Part shown: in pieces, positions 17,713-26,908 of the stretch
Numbering within the stretch: the first letter of the stretch is position 1
Layout of the letters: each line of letters starts with the position of its first letter
NCBI GenBank assembly: GCA_026989275.1
Contig: JALSJQ010000022.1
Span: forward strand, 1-64,000
Length of the DNA: 64,000 bases
Direction of reading: 5' to 3'
Origin: Albidovulum sp.
GTDB taxonomy: Bacteria > Pseudomonadota > Alphaproteobacteria > Rhodobacterales > Rhodobacteraceae
Made by a program: the position numbers and the translations under genes
Notes under the pieces: model-generated
What the model saw: the letters and a program-made list of their open reading frames with translations, nothing else
What the model was told of the DNA's origin: nothing
Databases searched by the model: none

Positions 17713-18147
17713 CATGTCCTCGTCTTGCCTGCCGCCCCATAGCCGCCCGCGCGCCGCATTTCCAGATCCCGCGGCCCGGAACAACGCGCGCCCGCCGCAT
17801 CGCGCACGGCCCGGACCGTCGGGGCGCAGATGGCAGATACCACCCGGAAAGCGGGAAGACACCGTGCGCGGCAGGGCCGGCGTTGCTCACGGCGCCCGTC
17901 AAGAGTTCGCATAAGATATATTATGTTAATAATCTGGAAAGTGGCGGTGGAACGAACGGGAAAGACGGTCTTGAAGCCTGTCGTTTTCCCTGCCGTTCTG
18001 GCCGTGACGTGAGGAAAAGTCCGGTAAAATCGTTGCTGATGCTTGAAAAATGGCATGTTTGTTAACCATACTTACCGCGAGTGCGGGCCTCCGCGGCCCG
18101 GAAACAAGGCCGGCCAACGGCCGGAAACTCCCGGAGAGCGGTTGAAA
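17713..18147. other. Divergent spacer between pyrC and aroQ, partly AT-rich
   Basis: A 435-bp gene-free interval that must hold promoters for both directions. The tract at about 17903-17938 is unusually A+T-rich for this genome and contains TATATT and TTAATAAT. Nearer aroQ are a promoter-like pair and a TTAACCAT sequence. No RNA gene recognised. Confidence 0.55.
18043..18072 (+). promoter_or_regulatory. Candidate aroQ-luxR promoter with CtrA-like half site
   Basis: TTGAAA (18043-18048) and CATACT (18067-18072) are 18 bp apart and would start transcription near 18079, giving a leader of about 70 nt. TTAACCAT (18062-18069), a CtrA-type half site in alphaproteobacteria, overlaps the -10. Assigned by inspection only. 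Confidence 0.38.
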
Positions 18148-18618
18148 ATGCTTTCAGTTCTTGTGGTTAATGGCCCGAACCTCAACCTTCTTGGCACCCG
18201 CCAACCCGAGGTGTATGGCCGTGTGACCCTGGCCGAGATCGAGGCCGATCTCGCGCAGCTGGCCGCCAGTCGCGGCGCAACTCTGGCCTTCTTCCAGTCG
18301 AACGGTGAAGGTGCGCTGATCGACGCCATTCATGCCGCCCGGGGCAAGCATGACGCCATCATCATCAACGCCGGCGCCTATACCCACAGCTCGATCGCGC
18401 TGATGGACGCGCTGGCCGCGGTCGATCTGCCGGTGATCGAGGTGCACCTGTCGAACATTCATGCCCGCGAGACGTTCCGCCGGCATTCCTACATCGCCCG
18501 CGTCGCCGTCGGCCAGATCACCGGCTTCGGCCCCTTCGGCTATCGGCTCGCGCTCGAGGCCGCGCTCGATCTGCTCGAACGACAGACCGCAAACGGCACG
18601 AAAGGACCCACGCCATGA
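18148..18618 (+). CDS. aroQ: 3-dehydroquinate dehydratase, type II
   Basis: AroQ (156 aa) converts 3-dehydroquinate to 3-dehydroshikimate in the shikimate pathway. [21 protein letters not shown] (with the catalytic tyrosine and arginine), [31 protein letters not shown] and [11 protein letters not shown] (catalytic histidine) are the type II signatures. GGAGAG lies 9 nt before the ATG. The stop codon overlaps the following luxR-type start (ATGA). The usual alphaproteobacterial partner accB is absent downstream. Confidence 0.95.
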   Translation: MLSVLVVNGPNLNLLGTRQPEVYGRVTLAEIEADLAQLAASRGATLAFFQSNGEGALIDAIHAARGKHDAIIINAGAYTHSSIALMDALAAVDLPVIEVHLSNIHARETFRRHSYIARVAVGQITGFGPFGYRLALEAALDLLERQTANGTKGPTP

Positions 18619-19466
18619 CCCTTTCATCCGTGCCGATCTCGGGACGTGCCGGCCCGGGCGGCTTCGACGTCATCCGGCGCCTTTCGGAACTGTTCCTCGC
18701 CCAGACCATCGATCAGGTCTGGGAGATGCACAAGGAGGCCATGCGCCATTACGGGTTCGACCGGCTGATCTACGCTTCCACCCGCCTCGCCTACGGGCAG
18801 GATTTCGACAGCTGGGACGACGCCCTCGTGCTCACCAGCCACGATCCGGCCTATGTCGATACCTTCTTCGGCAAGGGGCTGTTCGCCCACGCGCCGATGG
18901 TGCGCTGGACGATGGAGAACACCGGCGCCATCAGCTGGTCGCGCGTGCCCGATCTCATCGCGGCAGGCATGGCCCCGCCCCGGGCCCATGAGGTTCTGGA
19001 GCTCAACAGGCGCTTCGGCGTGGTCGCGGGCTATTCGATCAGCTTCAAGGAGATCTCGATGCGCGCCCGCGGCGGCATCGGCCTGTGCGCCCGCGAAGGG
19101 CTGAGCCAGGCCGATGTCGATGCCATCTGGGCCGCCCATGGCGAGGAAATCCTCGTCCTCAACAACGCGATGCATCTCAAGCTCGTCCACCTGCCCCATC
19201 AGGGGGCCGAGTGCAACCTGACCCAGCGCCAGCGCGAGGTGCTGCAATGGATCGCCGACGGCAAGTCGGTGCAGAACGTGGCAACGCTTCTCGGCGTCTC
19301 TCCGGCGACGGTCGAGAAGCACCTGCGGCTGGCCCGGGAGAATCTCAAGGTCGAGACCACCGCCCAGGCCGTTCTCAAGGCCGGCATGCTCAACCAGATC
19401 TTCGTCGATTTCGAACGCACCATCGTGGGCGACGACAGCGCCCTCAAGCGCAACCGCAAGGGCTGA
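18615..19466 (+). CDS. LuxR-type regulator with autoinducer-binding domain
   Basis: This 283-residue protein has an autoinducer-binding fold (about 35-185) followed by a LuxR/FixJ HTH (about 208-265, [30 protein letters not shown]). A gapless alignment to the TraR pocket gives Y80 for W57, F84 for Y61, A93 for D70, P94 for P71 and W108 for W85. The missing Asp normally holds the acyl-homoserine-lactone amide, so ligand binding must differ or be lost. No luxI-type synthase occurs in the window. It is translationally coupled to aroQ and followed by a terminator hairpin. Target genes unknown. Confidence 0.88.
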   Translation: MTLSSVPISGRAGPGGFDVIRRLSELFLAQTIDQVWEMHKEAMRHYGFDRLIYASTRLAYGQDFDSWDDALVLTSHDPAYVDTFFGKGLFAHAPMVRWTMENTGAISWSRVPDLIAAGMAPPRAHEVLELNRRFGVVAGYSISFKEISMRARGGIGLCAREGLSQADVDAIWAAHGEEILVLNNAMHLKLVHLPHQGAECNLTQRQREVLQWIADGKSVQNVATLLGVSPATVEKHLRLARENLKVETTAQAVLKAGMLNQIFVDFERTIVGDDSALKRNRKG

Positions 19467-19636
19467 GCCGATGGCGGGTGCCACGATGTCCCTGCCGGAG
19501 TGACGCAACGTCAGGACGATCCGAAGGCGCCTCCGCAGGTCCGGGTGGCAAAAGGTAGGGAAAACCTGACTGTGCCATGCCCCCACCGCCCCTTAGAGAG
19601 GAGGTGTTCCTTGAGTGGTGGCTTGGAACAGGATTG

Positions 19637-19667
19637 AAGGGCGCTCTTCCCCTGGAAGAGCGCCCTT
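19637..19667 (+). terminator. Hairpin terminator after the luxR-type gene
   Basis: AAGGGCGCTCTTCC, loop CCT, GGAAGAGCGCCCTT: a perfect 14-bp stem followed by TCC. The tail has only a short U-run, but the stem is very stable. Confidence 0.7.
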
Positions 19668-19740
19668 TCCCTGTCGGGCGGTTCGGAGGCGTGCGGCAAA
19701 AGATGCACCGACCGAAAATGACGAGAGGAATACGCAGATG

Positions 19741-19773
19741 AAAAACGGGCGGCAGCACATTGTGCTGCCACCC
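19741..19773 (-). terminator. Rho-independent terminator of rpsB-tsf
   Basis: On the minus strand GGGTGGCAGCAC, loop AAT and GTGCTGCCGCCC form a 12-bp stem with one G-U pair, followed by GTTTTT. It lies about 35 bp past the tsf stop. Confidence 0.88.
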
Positions 19774-19807
19774 GAATTCGTTTTTGCCGAAAAGGAGTGC
19801 CGCGCCT

Positions 19808-20680
19808 TCAGCCCTGCATCCTGGCGACTTCGGCGGCGAAATCCTCTTCCTTCTTATCGATCCCCTCGCCGACGGCGAAACGCTCGAAAGCGAGGATCTC
19901 GACACCGGCCTCCTCGGCCGCCTTGCCAACGGTGATGTCAGGGTTGATGACGAATTTCTGGTTGAGGAGGGTCACTTCCTCGAAGAACTTCTTCATCCGC
20001 CCGGTGATCATCTTCTCGATCACCTGCTCGGGCTTGCCCGATTCGCGGGCCTGCTCGGTCAGCACCTGCTTCTCGCGCGCCACCACGGCCGGGTCGAGAG
20101 TCTCGGGCGACAGCGCCTGCGGCGAAGTGGCCGCGATGTGCATGGCGATCTGCTTGCCGATGCCGTTGTCCTCGCCCTTGAGCGCCACGAGCACGCCGAT
20201 ACGGCCGAGCCCCGGCGCGACGGCGCCGTGGACATAGGACGCCACCGCATCGCCCTCGATCTTCGCCATGCGCCGTAGCTGCATGTTCTCGCCGATCCTG
20301 GCGATCTTTTCGGTCAGGAGATCGGCCACGGTCATGCCGTCCACTTCCCTGCCCTTGAGATCCTCGAGATCCTCGGCAGCGAGCGCGGCCTCGGTGATCT
20401 TGCGGACCATCTCCTGGAATTCCTCGTTCTTGGCGACGAAATCGGTCTCGGAGTTGACCTCGACCGCCACGCCCTTGCCGCCCTCGACGGCGACGCCCAC
20501 CAGGCCTTCGGCGGCGGTGCGGCCCGACTTCTTGGCCGCCTTGGCAAGGCCCTTGGTGCGCAGCCAGTCGATGGCGGCTTCCATGTCGCCGCCGGTCTCC
20601 ACCAGAGCCTTCTTGGCGTCCATCATGCCTGCGCCGGTCTTGTCGCGCAGTTCCTTCACCATGCTTGCGGTAACAGCCAT
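19808..20680 (-). CDS. tsf: Translation elongation factor Ts
   Basis: EF-Ts (290 aa) is the guanine-nucleotide exchange factor for EF-Tu. The N-terminal UBA-like segment [19 protein letters not shown] and the core motif [14 protein letters not shown] (about 75-88) are diagnostic. Length is normal for the full two-subdomain form. It lies 228 bp downstream of rpsB in the conserved rpsB-tsf order and ends at a good terminator. Confidence 0.97.
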   Translation of the reverse strand: MAVTASMVKELRDKTGAGMMDAKKALVETGGDMEAAIDWLRTKGLAKAAKKSGRTAAEGLVGVAVEGGKGVAVEVNSETDFVAKNEEFQEMVRKITEAALAAEDLEDLKGREVDGMTVADLLTEKIARIGENMQLRRMAKIEGDAVASYVHGAVAPGLGRIGVLVALKGEDNGIGKQIAMHIAATSPQALSPETLDPAVVAREKQVLTEQARESGKPEQVIEKMITGRMKKFFEEVTLLNQKFVINPDITVGKAAEEAGVEILAFERFAVGEGIDKKEEDFAAEVARMQG

Positions 20681-20908
20681 TGCTCTTCTCCTGAATTGTA
20701 TCGGCCCGTCATCTCGGCCCGGGCCGGGCCTCTTTTCCCGTTCGGCGCGCGCGTTCGGTCATCGCAGGAACCGGGCTGCGGCCGGGGCGTTCGCATGGGA
20801 GCCCGGGCCTGTCTCCCCTGCCCCTCCATCCGCGGAAGGGCGAGCGGGAGAAAAGCCCCTGCCCGCCTCCCATCGTCCCGGGCGCGCCCGGCTGGCGCCG
20901 CCCCGCGC

Positions 20909-21766
20909 TCAGCCTTCGGCCGGCCTTGCCGCTTCGGCGTCGCTCCCGGCCGCGGCAGTTGCAGCGTTCTCGGCGTTCGCCCCTTCGGCAGGCGTTTCCC
21001 CGGCCGAAGTTTCCTCGCTCAGAGCTTCCTCGGCCGGCGCCTCCTCGAGCGCACCGATGTCGATGCCCTGCTGCCCGAGCTGCTCGGCCATGCCGTCGAT
21101 CGCGGCACGCGCGGCAAGGTCGCAATAAAGCTCGATGGCCCGGATCGCGTCGTCATTGCCCGGAATGATGTAGTCGATGCCGTCGGGCGAAGCGTTGGTA
21201 TCGACGATCGCCATCACCGGGATGCCGAGCTTGTTGGCCTCGGCCACGGCCAGATCCTCGCGGGTGACGTCGATCACGAACAGGAGGTCGGGCAGGCCGC
21301 CCATCTCGCGGATGCCGCCCAGCGTCATCTCGAGTTTTTCCTTCTTGCGCTCGAGCCGCAGCCGTTCCTTCTTGGTGAGACCTTCGGCCCCTTCCTCAAG
21401 CTGCGCCTCGATCTCGCGCAGCTTGTCGATCGAGCGGGAGATCGTCTGCCAGTTGGTGAGCGTGCCGCCGAGCCAGCGATAGTTCATGAAATACTGCGCC
21501 GAGCGCTCGGCCGCATTGCGGATCGGCTCGCGCGCCTGCCGCTTGGTGCCGACGAAGAGGATGCGCCCGCCCTTGGCGGTGGTGTCGCGAATCACCCGCA
21601 GCGCATGCTGCAGCATCGGCAGCGTCCGGGTGAGGTCGATGATGTGGATGCCGTTGCGCTCCCCGTAGATGTAGGGAGCCATCTTGGGATTCCAGCGCGA
21701 GGTCTGGTGACCGAAATGCACGCCAGCCTCGAGCAGCTGGCGCAAGGTGACTTCTGGAAGCGCCAT
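20909..21766 (-). CDS. rpsB: 30S ribosomal protein S2
   Basis: S2 (285 aa) binds the 30S platform. [19 protein letters not shown] (11-29), [19 protein letters not shown] and [25 protein letters not shown] are family signatures. The C-terminal 45 residues are an Ala/Glu-rich tail ([19 protein letters not shown]) beyond the conserved domain, common in alphaproteobacterial S2 and probably disordered. The start [12 protein letters not shown] is standard; longer frames upstream lack similarity. Confidence 0.97.
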   Translation of the reverse strand: MALPEVTLRQLLEAGVHFGHQTSRWNPKMAPYIYGERNGIHIIDLTRTLPMLQHALRVIRDTTAKGGRILFVGTKRQAREPIRNAAERSAQYFMNYRWLGGTLTNWQTISRSIDKLREIEAQLEEGAEGLTKKERLRLERKKEKLEMTLGGIREMGGLPDLLFVIDVTREDLAVAEANKLGIPVMAIVDTNASPDGIDYIIPGNDDAIRAIELYCDLAARAAIDGMAEQLGQQGIDIGALEEAPAEEALSEETSAGETPAEGANAENAATAAAGSDAEAARPAEG

Positions 21767-22084
21767 TCTTCTGTCCTTTCCGGTTTCGCCTCGACGGGAG
21801 AGAGCACCATTGCCCAACCGGTGGGACATGCGGGATGTCTCCCCGCAAGCCCCGGTCCCGCCTGCGTCGGTGGCGGCCCTTTGCGGCATTCCCCGGCGCT
21901 TGTCAAGTCACGGGCGGGGTGGACGAGACGCCGGAAGATCGGGGCAAGCGCAACCGGCCGCGCCTCCTCGCTCCGGGCCGAAGACACCGAATCCACCACC
22001 GCCGCATCGGGCGCACCGATGGCCTCTCCCCGTTCGCGGGGCACTGGCGCGGATTGCCAGATACCGCGGCCCTGGCGGAAAGGT
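21767..22084. other. Spacer between rnpB and rpsB
   Basis: A 318-bp gene-free interval serving as rpsB leader. It contains a TTGACA hexamer on the minus strand (21901-21906) described separately. The remainder shows no further feature. Confidence 0.5.
21878..21906 (-). promoter_or_regulatory. Candidate rpsB-tsf promoter
   Basis: On the minus strand a perfect -35 TTGACA is followed after 17 bp by CAAAGG, a poor -10. The spacing and the position about 110 bp upstream of rpsB fit a ribosomal-protein promoter; the weak -10 lowers confidence. Confidence 0.4.
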
Positions 22085-22473
22085 GCGCGGATGGCCTGTA
22101 AGCCGGATTCTGTACGGGTTTCCCCGTGACGGCCATTCATCTCGGCCTGCCGTTGCCGGCAGGCTCCTGCTGCCAACCCGGATCTCTCGGGGCGGAGCTC
22201 CCCTGCCGCAGGGCGGCGCGAGATCCCTATTCGGCATTGCTCCCGGTGGGGCTTGCCGTGCCGGCCCCGTCGCCGGGGCCGCGGTGCGCTCTTGCCGCAC
22301 CGTTTCACCCTTGCCACGCGGTGCCTCCGCACCCGTTCGGCGGTCTGTTCTCTGTGGCGCTTTCCCTCGGGTTTCCCCGGCCGGGCGTTACCCGGCACCG
22401 TTGCTCCGTGGAGTCCGGACTTTCCTCACCCCCGTCCGCGGACGGGAGCGCGGCCGTCCGGCCATCCGCGCCC
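22085..22473 (-). ncRNA. rnpB: RNase P RNA, bacterial type A
   Basis: Read on the minus strand, the universally conserved pieces occur in order. Near the 5' end is GAGGAAAGTCCGGACTCCAC (P4/J regions); in the middle GCCACAGAGAACAGACCGCC; near the 3' end CAGAATCCGGCTTACAGGCC. The 5' GCGCGGATGGCC pairs with the 3' GGCCATCCGCGC as helix P1, which sets the ends to within a few bases. The RNA is complete, about 389 nt, and is the catalytic part of the enzyme that matures tRNA 5' ends. Several open frames across it are artefacts of its high G+C content. Confidence 0.97.
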
Positions 22474-22502
22474 TGCCGATATGGGGGCGGCGGCCGCGTT
22501 GG

Positions 22503-23216
22503 TCAAGCGGAACCCGCCGCACCCTTGCCGCGGGCCGGCCAGCGGCGGGCGAGATCGGCCATGAAGGCCATGTCGTGCCCATCGAGCGGCCCCGATGCCG
22601 CCGGTCGGAAGCGCAGACGGAAGGCGGCCAGAAGCGCGTCGTCCTCCGCGTCGGGCGGATAGCCGAAACGCGCGGCCGCGGCGCGAAAGCCGGCCATGTC
22701 GGGCGGCTGGTCGGCGGAAGCGGCGCCTGGCCAGACAGAGAGCCCAGCCCGGGCGAGGCGGCGCCAGTCGAAGGCCGGGCCGGGGTCGCTCTTGCGCCCC
22801 GGGGCCATGTCGGAATGGGCGATGACGGCCTCGGGCGGCAGATCGTGCCGGGCGAGAATGTCGTCGAGGAGCCGCTCGAGCGCCGCCATCTGCCGGGCCG
22901 GGAAGGGAGGCAGGCCGCACAGGGGGCCGGGGTTGGCGATCTCGATGCCGATCGAACGCGAATTCACGTCCCCTGCCCCGCCCCAGCTGCCAGCGCCGGC
23001 ATGCCAGGCACGCATCTCCTCGGCCACCAGATGATGAATGGTGCCGTCCTCGGAAACGAGGTAGTGAGCCGACACTTCCGACCGGGGATCGCAGAGCCGC
23101 TGGAGTGCCGCTTCGGCGCTTGCCATCGCCGTATGATGCAGCACCACGAGTTCGACACCCGCCCCGCCGCGGCGCGGTCCGAAATTGGGTGAAGGGTGCC
23201 AGAGCGTGTCGGCCAT
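22503..23216 (-). CDS. N-acetylmuramoyl-L-alanine amidase (AmpD/AmiD family)
   Basis: The 237-residue amidase_2 enzyme cleaves the bond between N-acetylmuramic acid and the stem peptide. Zinc ligands are a histidine of LHHTA (27/28), H134 and D144 in IAHSDMAPGRKSDPG; the IGIEIANPG segment is also typical. A C-terminal region from about residue 160 resembles a short peptidoglycan-binding helical domain (DMAGFRAAAARFGYPP). No signal peptide is seen, which favours a cytoplasmic recycling enzyme like AmpD. Its stop is 30 bp from the rnpB 5' end. Confidence 0.88.
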   Translation of the reverse strand: MADTLWHPSPNFGPRRGGAGVELVVLHHTAMASAEAALQRLCDPRSEVSAHYLVSEDGTIHHLVAEEMRAWHAGAGSWGGAGDVNSRSIGIEIANPGPLCGLPPFPARQMAALERLLDDILARHDLPPEAVIAHSDMAPGRKSDPGPAFDWRRLARAGLSVWPGAASADQPPDMAGFRAAAARFGYPPDAEDDALLAAFRLRFRPAASGPLDGHDMAFMADLARRWPARGKGAAGSA

Positions 23217-23708
23217 CGGATCTCCCCGGAAGCGGATCTTTCCTGCCGGCTTTCAACCACCCCGCCAGTGCCGGTTGCGCCATGCCCATCATGGCGACCG
23301 GCGCGCCCCTTGTCGATCCGCCGCCTGCCGGGCCGGAGCCGCACGTTCGGAAGGCTCGGCCGTCTCCCGCGGACGAAGAGGGAAGCGCGCGGCTTTCCGT
23401 CATGCTCGCGGTCCGGCGCTGCCGACTCGAGGCAACGAGGCGCAGCTGCCCGTGGTCCCCCGGCAGTCGCGGGGCGGAGGGGGGCTTCGGGGTGCGGTGG
23501 CGCAGTGGCAGAGGCGGGGGCGGCAGAGGCCGCGAGACTGCGATCCGTCTCCCGCGCAACCTCGGGGCTGCGGCGTCCGAACGAAAGGCGGGCACGGGGC
23601 TGGGCAACAGCCCTTCTCGGACGTTCACAGTCTCGAAGCGGCAATCACCGCGCCGTCACGCCACGGGCACCGCCCTTTCCGCCGCGATGCCGGGGGCGGC
23701 GGATCTCC
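23217..23708. other. Gene-free spacer between gatA and the amidase gene
   Basis: A 492-bp interval on the downstream side of gatA, where gatB usually stands in alphaproteobacteria. Frames here are low-complexity and show no family similarity. A short stretch near 23498-23515 looks like a tRNA D-arm but no tRNA can be completed. Confidence 0.5.
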
Positions 23709-25208
23709 TCATCCCTTCCACCACGGGCTGGGGGCGCCGTCGAACCCGGCGCGCTCCTCGAGGGCAAGGGCGATGTTCATCATCTCCCCCTCCTCCCAGG
23801 GACGGCCGATGAGCTGCAGCCCGAGGGGCAGCCCCTTCGCGTCGCGCCCCGCCGGCACCGAGATTCCGGGCAGGCCGGCAAGATTGACCGGCACGGTGAA
23901 GATGTCGTTGAGATACATCTCGACCGGATCGTCCTGCCCCTTCTCGCCGAGAGCGAAGGCCGTAGACGGGGTCGCCGGTGTCAGGACCGCATCGATGCCG
24001 CTTGCGAAGGCCTGTTCGAAATCGCGCCGGATGAGGGTGCGGACCTTGCGGGCGCGGTTGTAGTAGGCGTCGTAATAGCCGGCCGAGAGCACATAGGTGC
24101 CGATCATCACCCGCCGCTTCACCTCGTCGCCGAACCCTTCTGCGCGGGTCTTCTCGTACATCTCGACGATCCCTTCGCCCGGCGCCAGCTTCGCCCGGTG
24201 GCCGTAGCGCACGCCGTCGTAACGGGCGAGGTTGGAGGAGGCCTCCGCCGGGGCGATGACGTAATAGGCCGGCAGGGCGTATTTCGTGTGCGGCAGCGAA
24301 ATGTCGACGATCTCGGCGCCGGCATCGCGCAGCATGTCGATGCCGGCCTGCCACAGCGCCTCGATCCCGGCCGACATTCCCTCGACCCGGTATTCCTTCG
24401 GGATGCCGATGCGCCGGCCGCGGATGTCACCGGTCAGCATGGCCTCGAAGTCAGGCACGGGACGGGGGGCGGAGGTCGAATCCCTCGGATCTTCCCCAGC
24501 CATCGCCTGCAGCATGATCGCCGCATCGCGCACCGAGCGCGTCATCGGCCCGGCCTGGTCGAGCGAGGAGGCGAAGGCGACGATGCCCCAGCGTGACACG
24601 CGGCCATAGGTCGGCTTGAGTCCGACGATACCGGTGAAGGCCGCCGGCTGGCGGATCGAGCCGCCGGTGTCGGTGCCGGTGGCCGCAAGGCAGAGCCGCG
24701 CTGCCACCGCCGCGGCCGAGCCGCCCGAGGAGCCGCCCGGGGTGAGCGGCCGCGAATCGCCCTCGGCGCGCCACGGGTTGATCGCCGGGCCGAAATGGCT
24801 GGTCTCGTTGGACGAGCCCATGGCGAACTCGTCCATGTTGAGCTTGCCAAGCATGACGGCGCCATCCTGCCAGAGCCGGGCCGTGACCGTGCTTTCATAG
24901 GGGGGGCGGAAATTGTCGAGGATCTTCGATGCCGCTTGGGTCCGCACCCCCTCGACGCAGAACAGATCCTTGATGCCGACGGGAATGCCGCACATCGCCG
25001 GCGCCGCCTCGCCCTCTGCCGCAAGCCGCGCATCGGCCGCATCGGCCATCGCCAGGGCCTTCTCGGCCGTCACCTCGACGAAGGCGCCGAGCGGCGCCGC
25101 CGCCTCGATCTCGGCGAGGCAGTCCTCCGTGATCTCCCGCGCGGTGATCTCGCCCTTGCGCAGCCGCGCCCGGGCCTCGGAAATGGTCAGACCGGCCAGC
25201 TCACCCAT
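23709..25208 (-). CDS. gatA: Asp-tRNA(Asn)/Glu-tRNA(Gln) amidotransferase subunit A
   Basis: GatA (499 aa) releases ammonia from glutamine so that GatB can amidate mischarged Glu-tRNA(Gln) or Asp-tRNA(Asn). The Ser-cisSer-Lys triad is K80 (VGIKDLF), S160 ([10 protein letters not shown]) and S184 ([12 protein letters not shown]), 24 residues apart as in characterised enzymes. It starts 3 bp after gatC. GatB is not in the window. Confidence 0.96.
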   Translation of the reverse strand: MGELAGLTISEARARLRKGEITAREITEDCLAEIEAAAPLGAFVEVTAEKALAMADAADARLAAEGEAAPAMCGIPVGIKDLFCVEGVRTQAASKILDNFRPPYESTVTARLWQDGAVMLGKLNMDEFAMGSSNETSHFGPAINPWRAEGDSRPLTPGGSSGGSAAAVAARLCLAATGTDTGGSIRQPAAFTGIVGLKPTYGRVSRWGIVAFASSLDQAGPMTRSVRDAAIMLQAMAGEDPRDSTSAPRPVPDFEAMLTGDIRGRRIGIPKEYRVEGMSAGIEALWQAGIDMLRDAGAEIVDISLPHTKYALPAYYVIAPAEASSNLARYDGVRYGHRAKLAPGEGIVEMYEKTRAEGFGDEVKRRVMIGTYVLSAGYYDAYYNRARKVRTLIRRDFEQAFASGIDAVLTPATPSTAFALGEKGQDDPVEMYLNDIFTVPVNLAGLPGISVPAGRDAKGLPLGLQLIGRPWEEGEMMNIALALEERAGFDGAPSPWWKG

Positions 25209-25211
25209 GCC

Positions 25212-25499
25212 TTACTCCACCACCTTGGGAACCACGAAGAAGCCCTCGCGGGCCATCGGCGCATTGGCGAGGATCCTGTCGGGATAGCCGCCATCGGTGA
25301 CCTCGTCCCTGCGCTTCTTGAGCGTCATCGGCGTGACCGAGACCATCGGCTCGACGCCCTCGACATCGACCTCCATCAGCTGCTCGACGAAGCCGAGCAC
25401 CGCCGAAAGCTCGCGTGCGAGATCGTCTAGCGCCTCCTCGGCAACGCCGATGCGGGCCAGATGCGCCACCTTGCGCGCCGTCTCCCTGTCGATCGACAT
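25212..25499 (-). CDS. gatC: Asp-tRNA(Asn)/Glu-tRNA(Gln) amidotransferase subunit C
   Basis: GatC (95 aa) is the small subunit that stabilises the GatA-GatB complex. MSIDRETARKVAHLARIGV and the C-terminal FFVVPKVVE are diagnostic. The start matches the family consensus; an ATG 9 bp upstream would add MDA. The gene heads gatC-gatA and is divergent from the nitrilase gene across 166 bp. Confidence 0.95.
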   Translation of the reverse strand: MSIDRETARKVAHLARIGVAEEALDDLARELSAVLGFVEQLMEVDVEGVEPMVSVTPMTLKKRRDEVTDGGYPDRILANAPMAREGFFVVPKVVE

Positions 25500-25665
25500 G
25501 GCATCCATCCCCTGTCTCGTTGCGCCCCGGAGGGGCAGGGTCGGGCTCCATCTATCGCCCCCCTGCCCGATCCGCAAGGCGCGGCGCGCCCGGGGCGGAA
25601 TTGCCCCCGGCTTGCCTGCGGGCCAGTGTGCGGTCATGGTCGGCGGAAATGCGGAGGAGGGACGA

Positions 25666-26646
25666 ATGAAGGAACGCGGGATCGCCGTTGCCGTCATCCA
25701 GGAGCCGCCGGTGTGGCTCGATCTGGCCGCCTCGCTCGAGAAGGCGGCGGCGCTGGTGGAGAAGGCCGCGCAGGCCGAAGCGAAGCTCGTGGTCTTTCCC
25801 GAGGCCTGGCTGCCCGGCTACCCGTTCCATCTGTGGCAGCTTGCCGAAGGACGCGACGGCGAGGCGATCGCCGCACTCCACGCCCGGCTGCTGGCAAATT
25901 GCGTCAATCTTGCCCGCGACGATCTCGCCCCGCTCAGAAGGGCGGCGCGGGATCTCGGAGTCGTCATCGCCATCGGCCATCAGGAGATCGAGCCTGCCGC
26001 CTCGGCCGCGACCATCTACAATTCCCTTGCCGTGATCGACGCCGACGGCACGATCCGCAACAACCACCGCAAGCTGATGCCGACCGGCCCCGAGCGGCTC
26101 GCCTGGGGCATGGGCGACGGGCGCGGCCTTGCCGTGGTGGAAACGGCGGTCGGCCGGATCGGCGGGCTGATCTGCTGGGAGAACTACATGCCGCTCGCCC
26201 GGGCCGCCCTGATCGCCCAGGGGCCGGAGATCTGGCTCGCTCCGACCTGGGACACGGGGCGAAGCTGGCTCGCCACCCTGCAGCACATCGCCCGCGAGGC
26301 CGGCGCCTGGGTGATCGGCGCGTCAACACCGCTCGAAGCGGCCGACATTCCCGCCGACATACCCCATCGGGGCCGGATCCTGCCCCCGGGCGCCGGCTGG
26401 ATCAATGCGGGCGACGGGGTGATCCATCGCCCCTTCGGCAAGCCGGTCGCGGGGCCGATGCACAAGGAAAAGGGCATTCTCACCGCCCGGATCGATCTCG
26501 ACGAGGTGGCGCCGGCCCGCCGGCTGTTCGACGCCGCCGGCCATTATGCGCGCCCCGACATCTTCACCCTCACCGTCGATCGCCGCCCACGCCCGCCGGC
26601 ACGTTTCGTCGATGCGCCAGGAAACGCAAGGGAGGAGCACTCCTGA
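25666..26646 (+). CDS. Nitrilase
   Basis: The 326-residue carbon-nitrogen hydrolase has the catalytic triad E46 (VVFPEAWLPGYP), K136 (NHRKLMPT) and C170 (GLICWENYMPL). The KLMPTGPERLAWGMGDG segment after the lysine is typical of true nitrilases (nitrile to acid plus ammonia) rather than amidases or N-carbamylases. A strong GGAGGAGG lies 5 nt before the ATG. It is a single gene, divergent from gatC. The physiological nitrile is unknown; cyanide or plant-derived nitriles are possible but not shown. Confidence 0.9.
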   Translation: MKERGIAVAVIQEPPVWLDLAASLEKAAALVEKAAQAEAKLVVFPEAWLPGYPFHLWQLAEGRDGEAIAALHARLLANCVNLARDDLAPLRRAARDLGVVIAIGHQEIEPAASAATIYNSLAVIDADGTIRNNHRKLMPTGPERLAWGMGDGRGLAVVETAVGRIGGLICWENYMPLARAALIAQGPEIWLAPTWDTGRSWLATLQHIAREAGAWVIGASTPLEAADIPADIPHRGRILPPGAGWINAGDGVIHRPFGKPVAGPMHKEKGILTARIDLDEVAPARRLFDAAGHYARPDIFTLTVDRRPRPPARFVDAPGNAREEHS

Positions 26647-26908
26647 GCGGAGGATCCGGGGCACCGCCGCGCCGACGGGGTCGATCGGCGGTGTCGAATG
26701 TGGCAGCGGCCGCCCTGCGCCGCGAAAGGCGTGTCCGCGGCTCGGGGCGCCCGCCTCCTTCCGGTCCCCGAAGATCACGGCGGACGCATTGCACTCCTTC
26801 CTTCGCCTCCGGCATTCCCATTGACAAGCGCCCGTCGCCGTTCCCATCTCGAGAGGGAAGGGCGGCCGCGGCTCGCGGTCCGTCAACGACAGCCAAAGGG
26901 AGGCGAAG

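Larger units (their letters stand above)
19467..19807. other. Convergent spacer between luxR-type gene and tsf
   Basis: A 341-bp interval holding two opposed terminators (19637-19667 plus; 19741-19773 minus) and, just before the first, an AGGAGGTG with an 8-codon frame. No longer gene is credible. Confidence 0.6.

Noticed and set aside
19577-19735. Plus-strand frame through the luxR terminator
   Set aside because: It would translate through a perfect 14-bp terminator stem and has no similarity.
22126-22662. Protein-coding frames across 22.1-22.5 kb
   Set aside because: The sequence is the complete RNase P RNA; the frames have no ribosome binding sites and overlap conserved RNA elements.
23491-23570. 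tRNA gene (GGTGGCGCAGTGGCAGAGGC)
   Set aside because: The D-arm-like segment has no matching acceptor stem, anticodon arm or GGTTCGA-type T-arm downstream.
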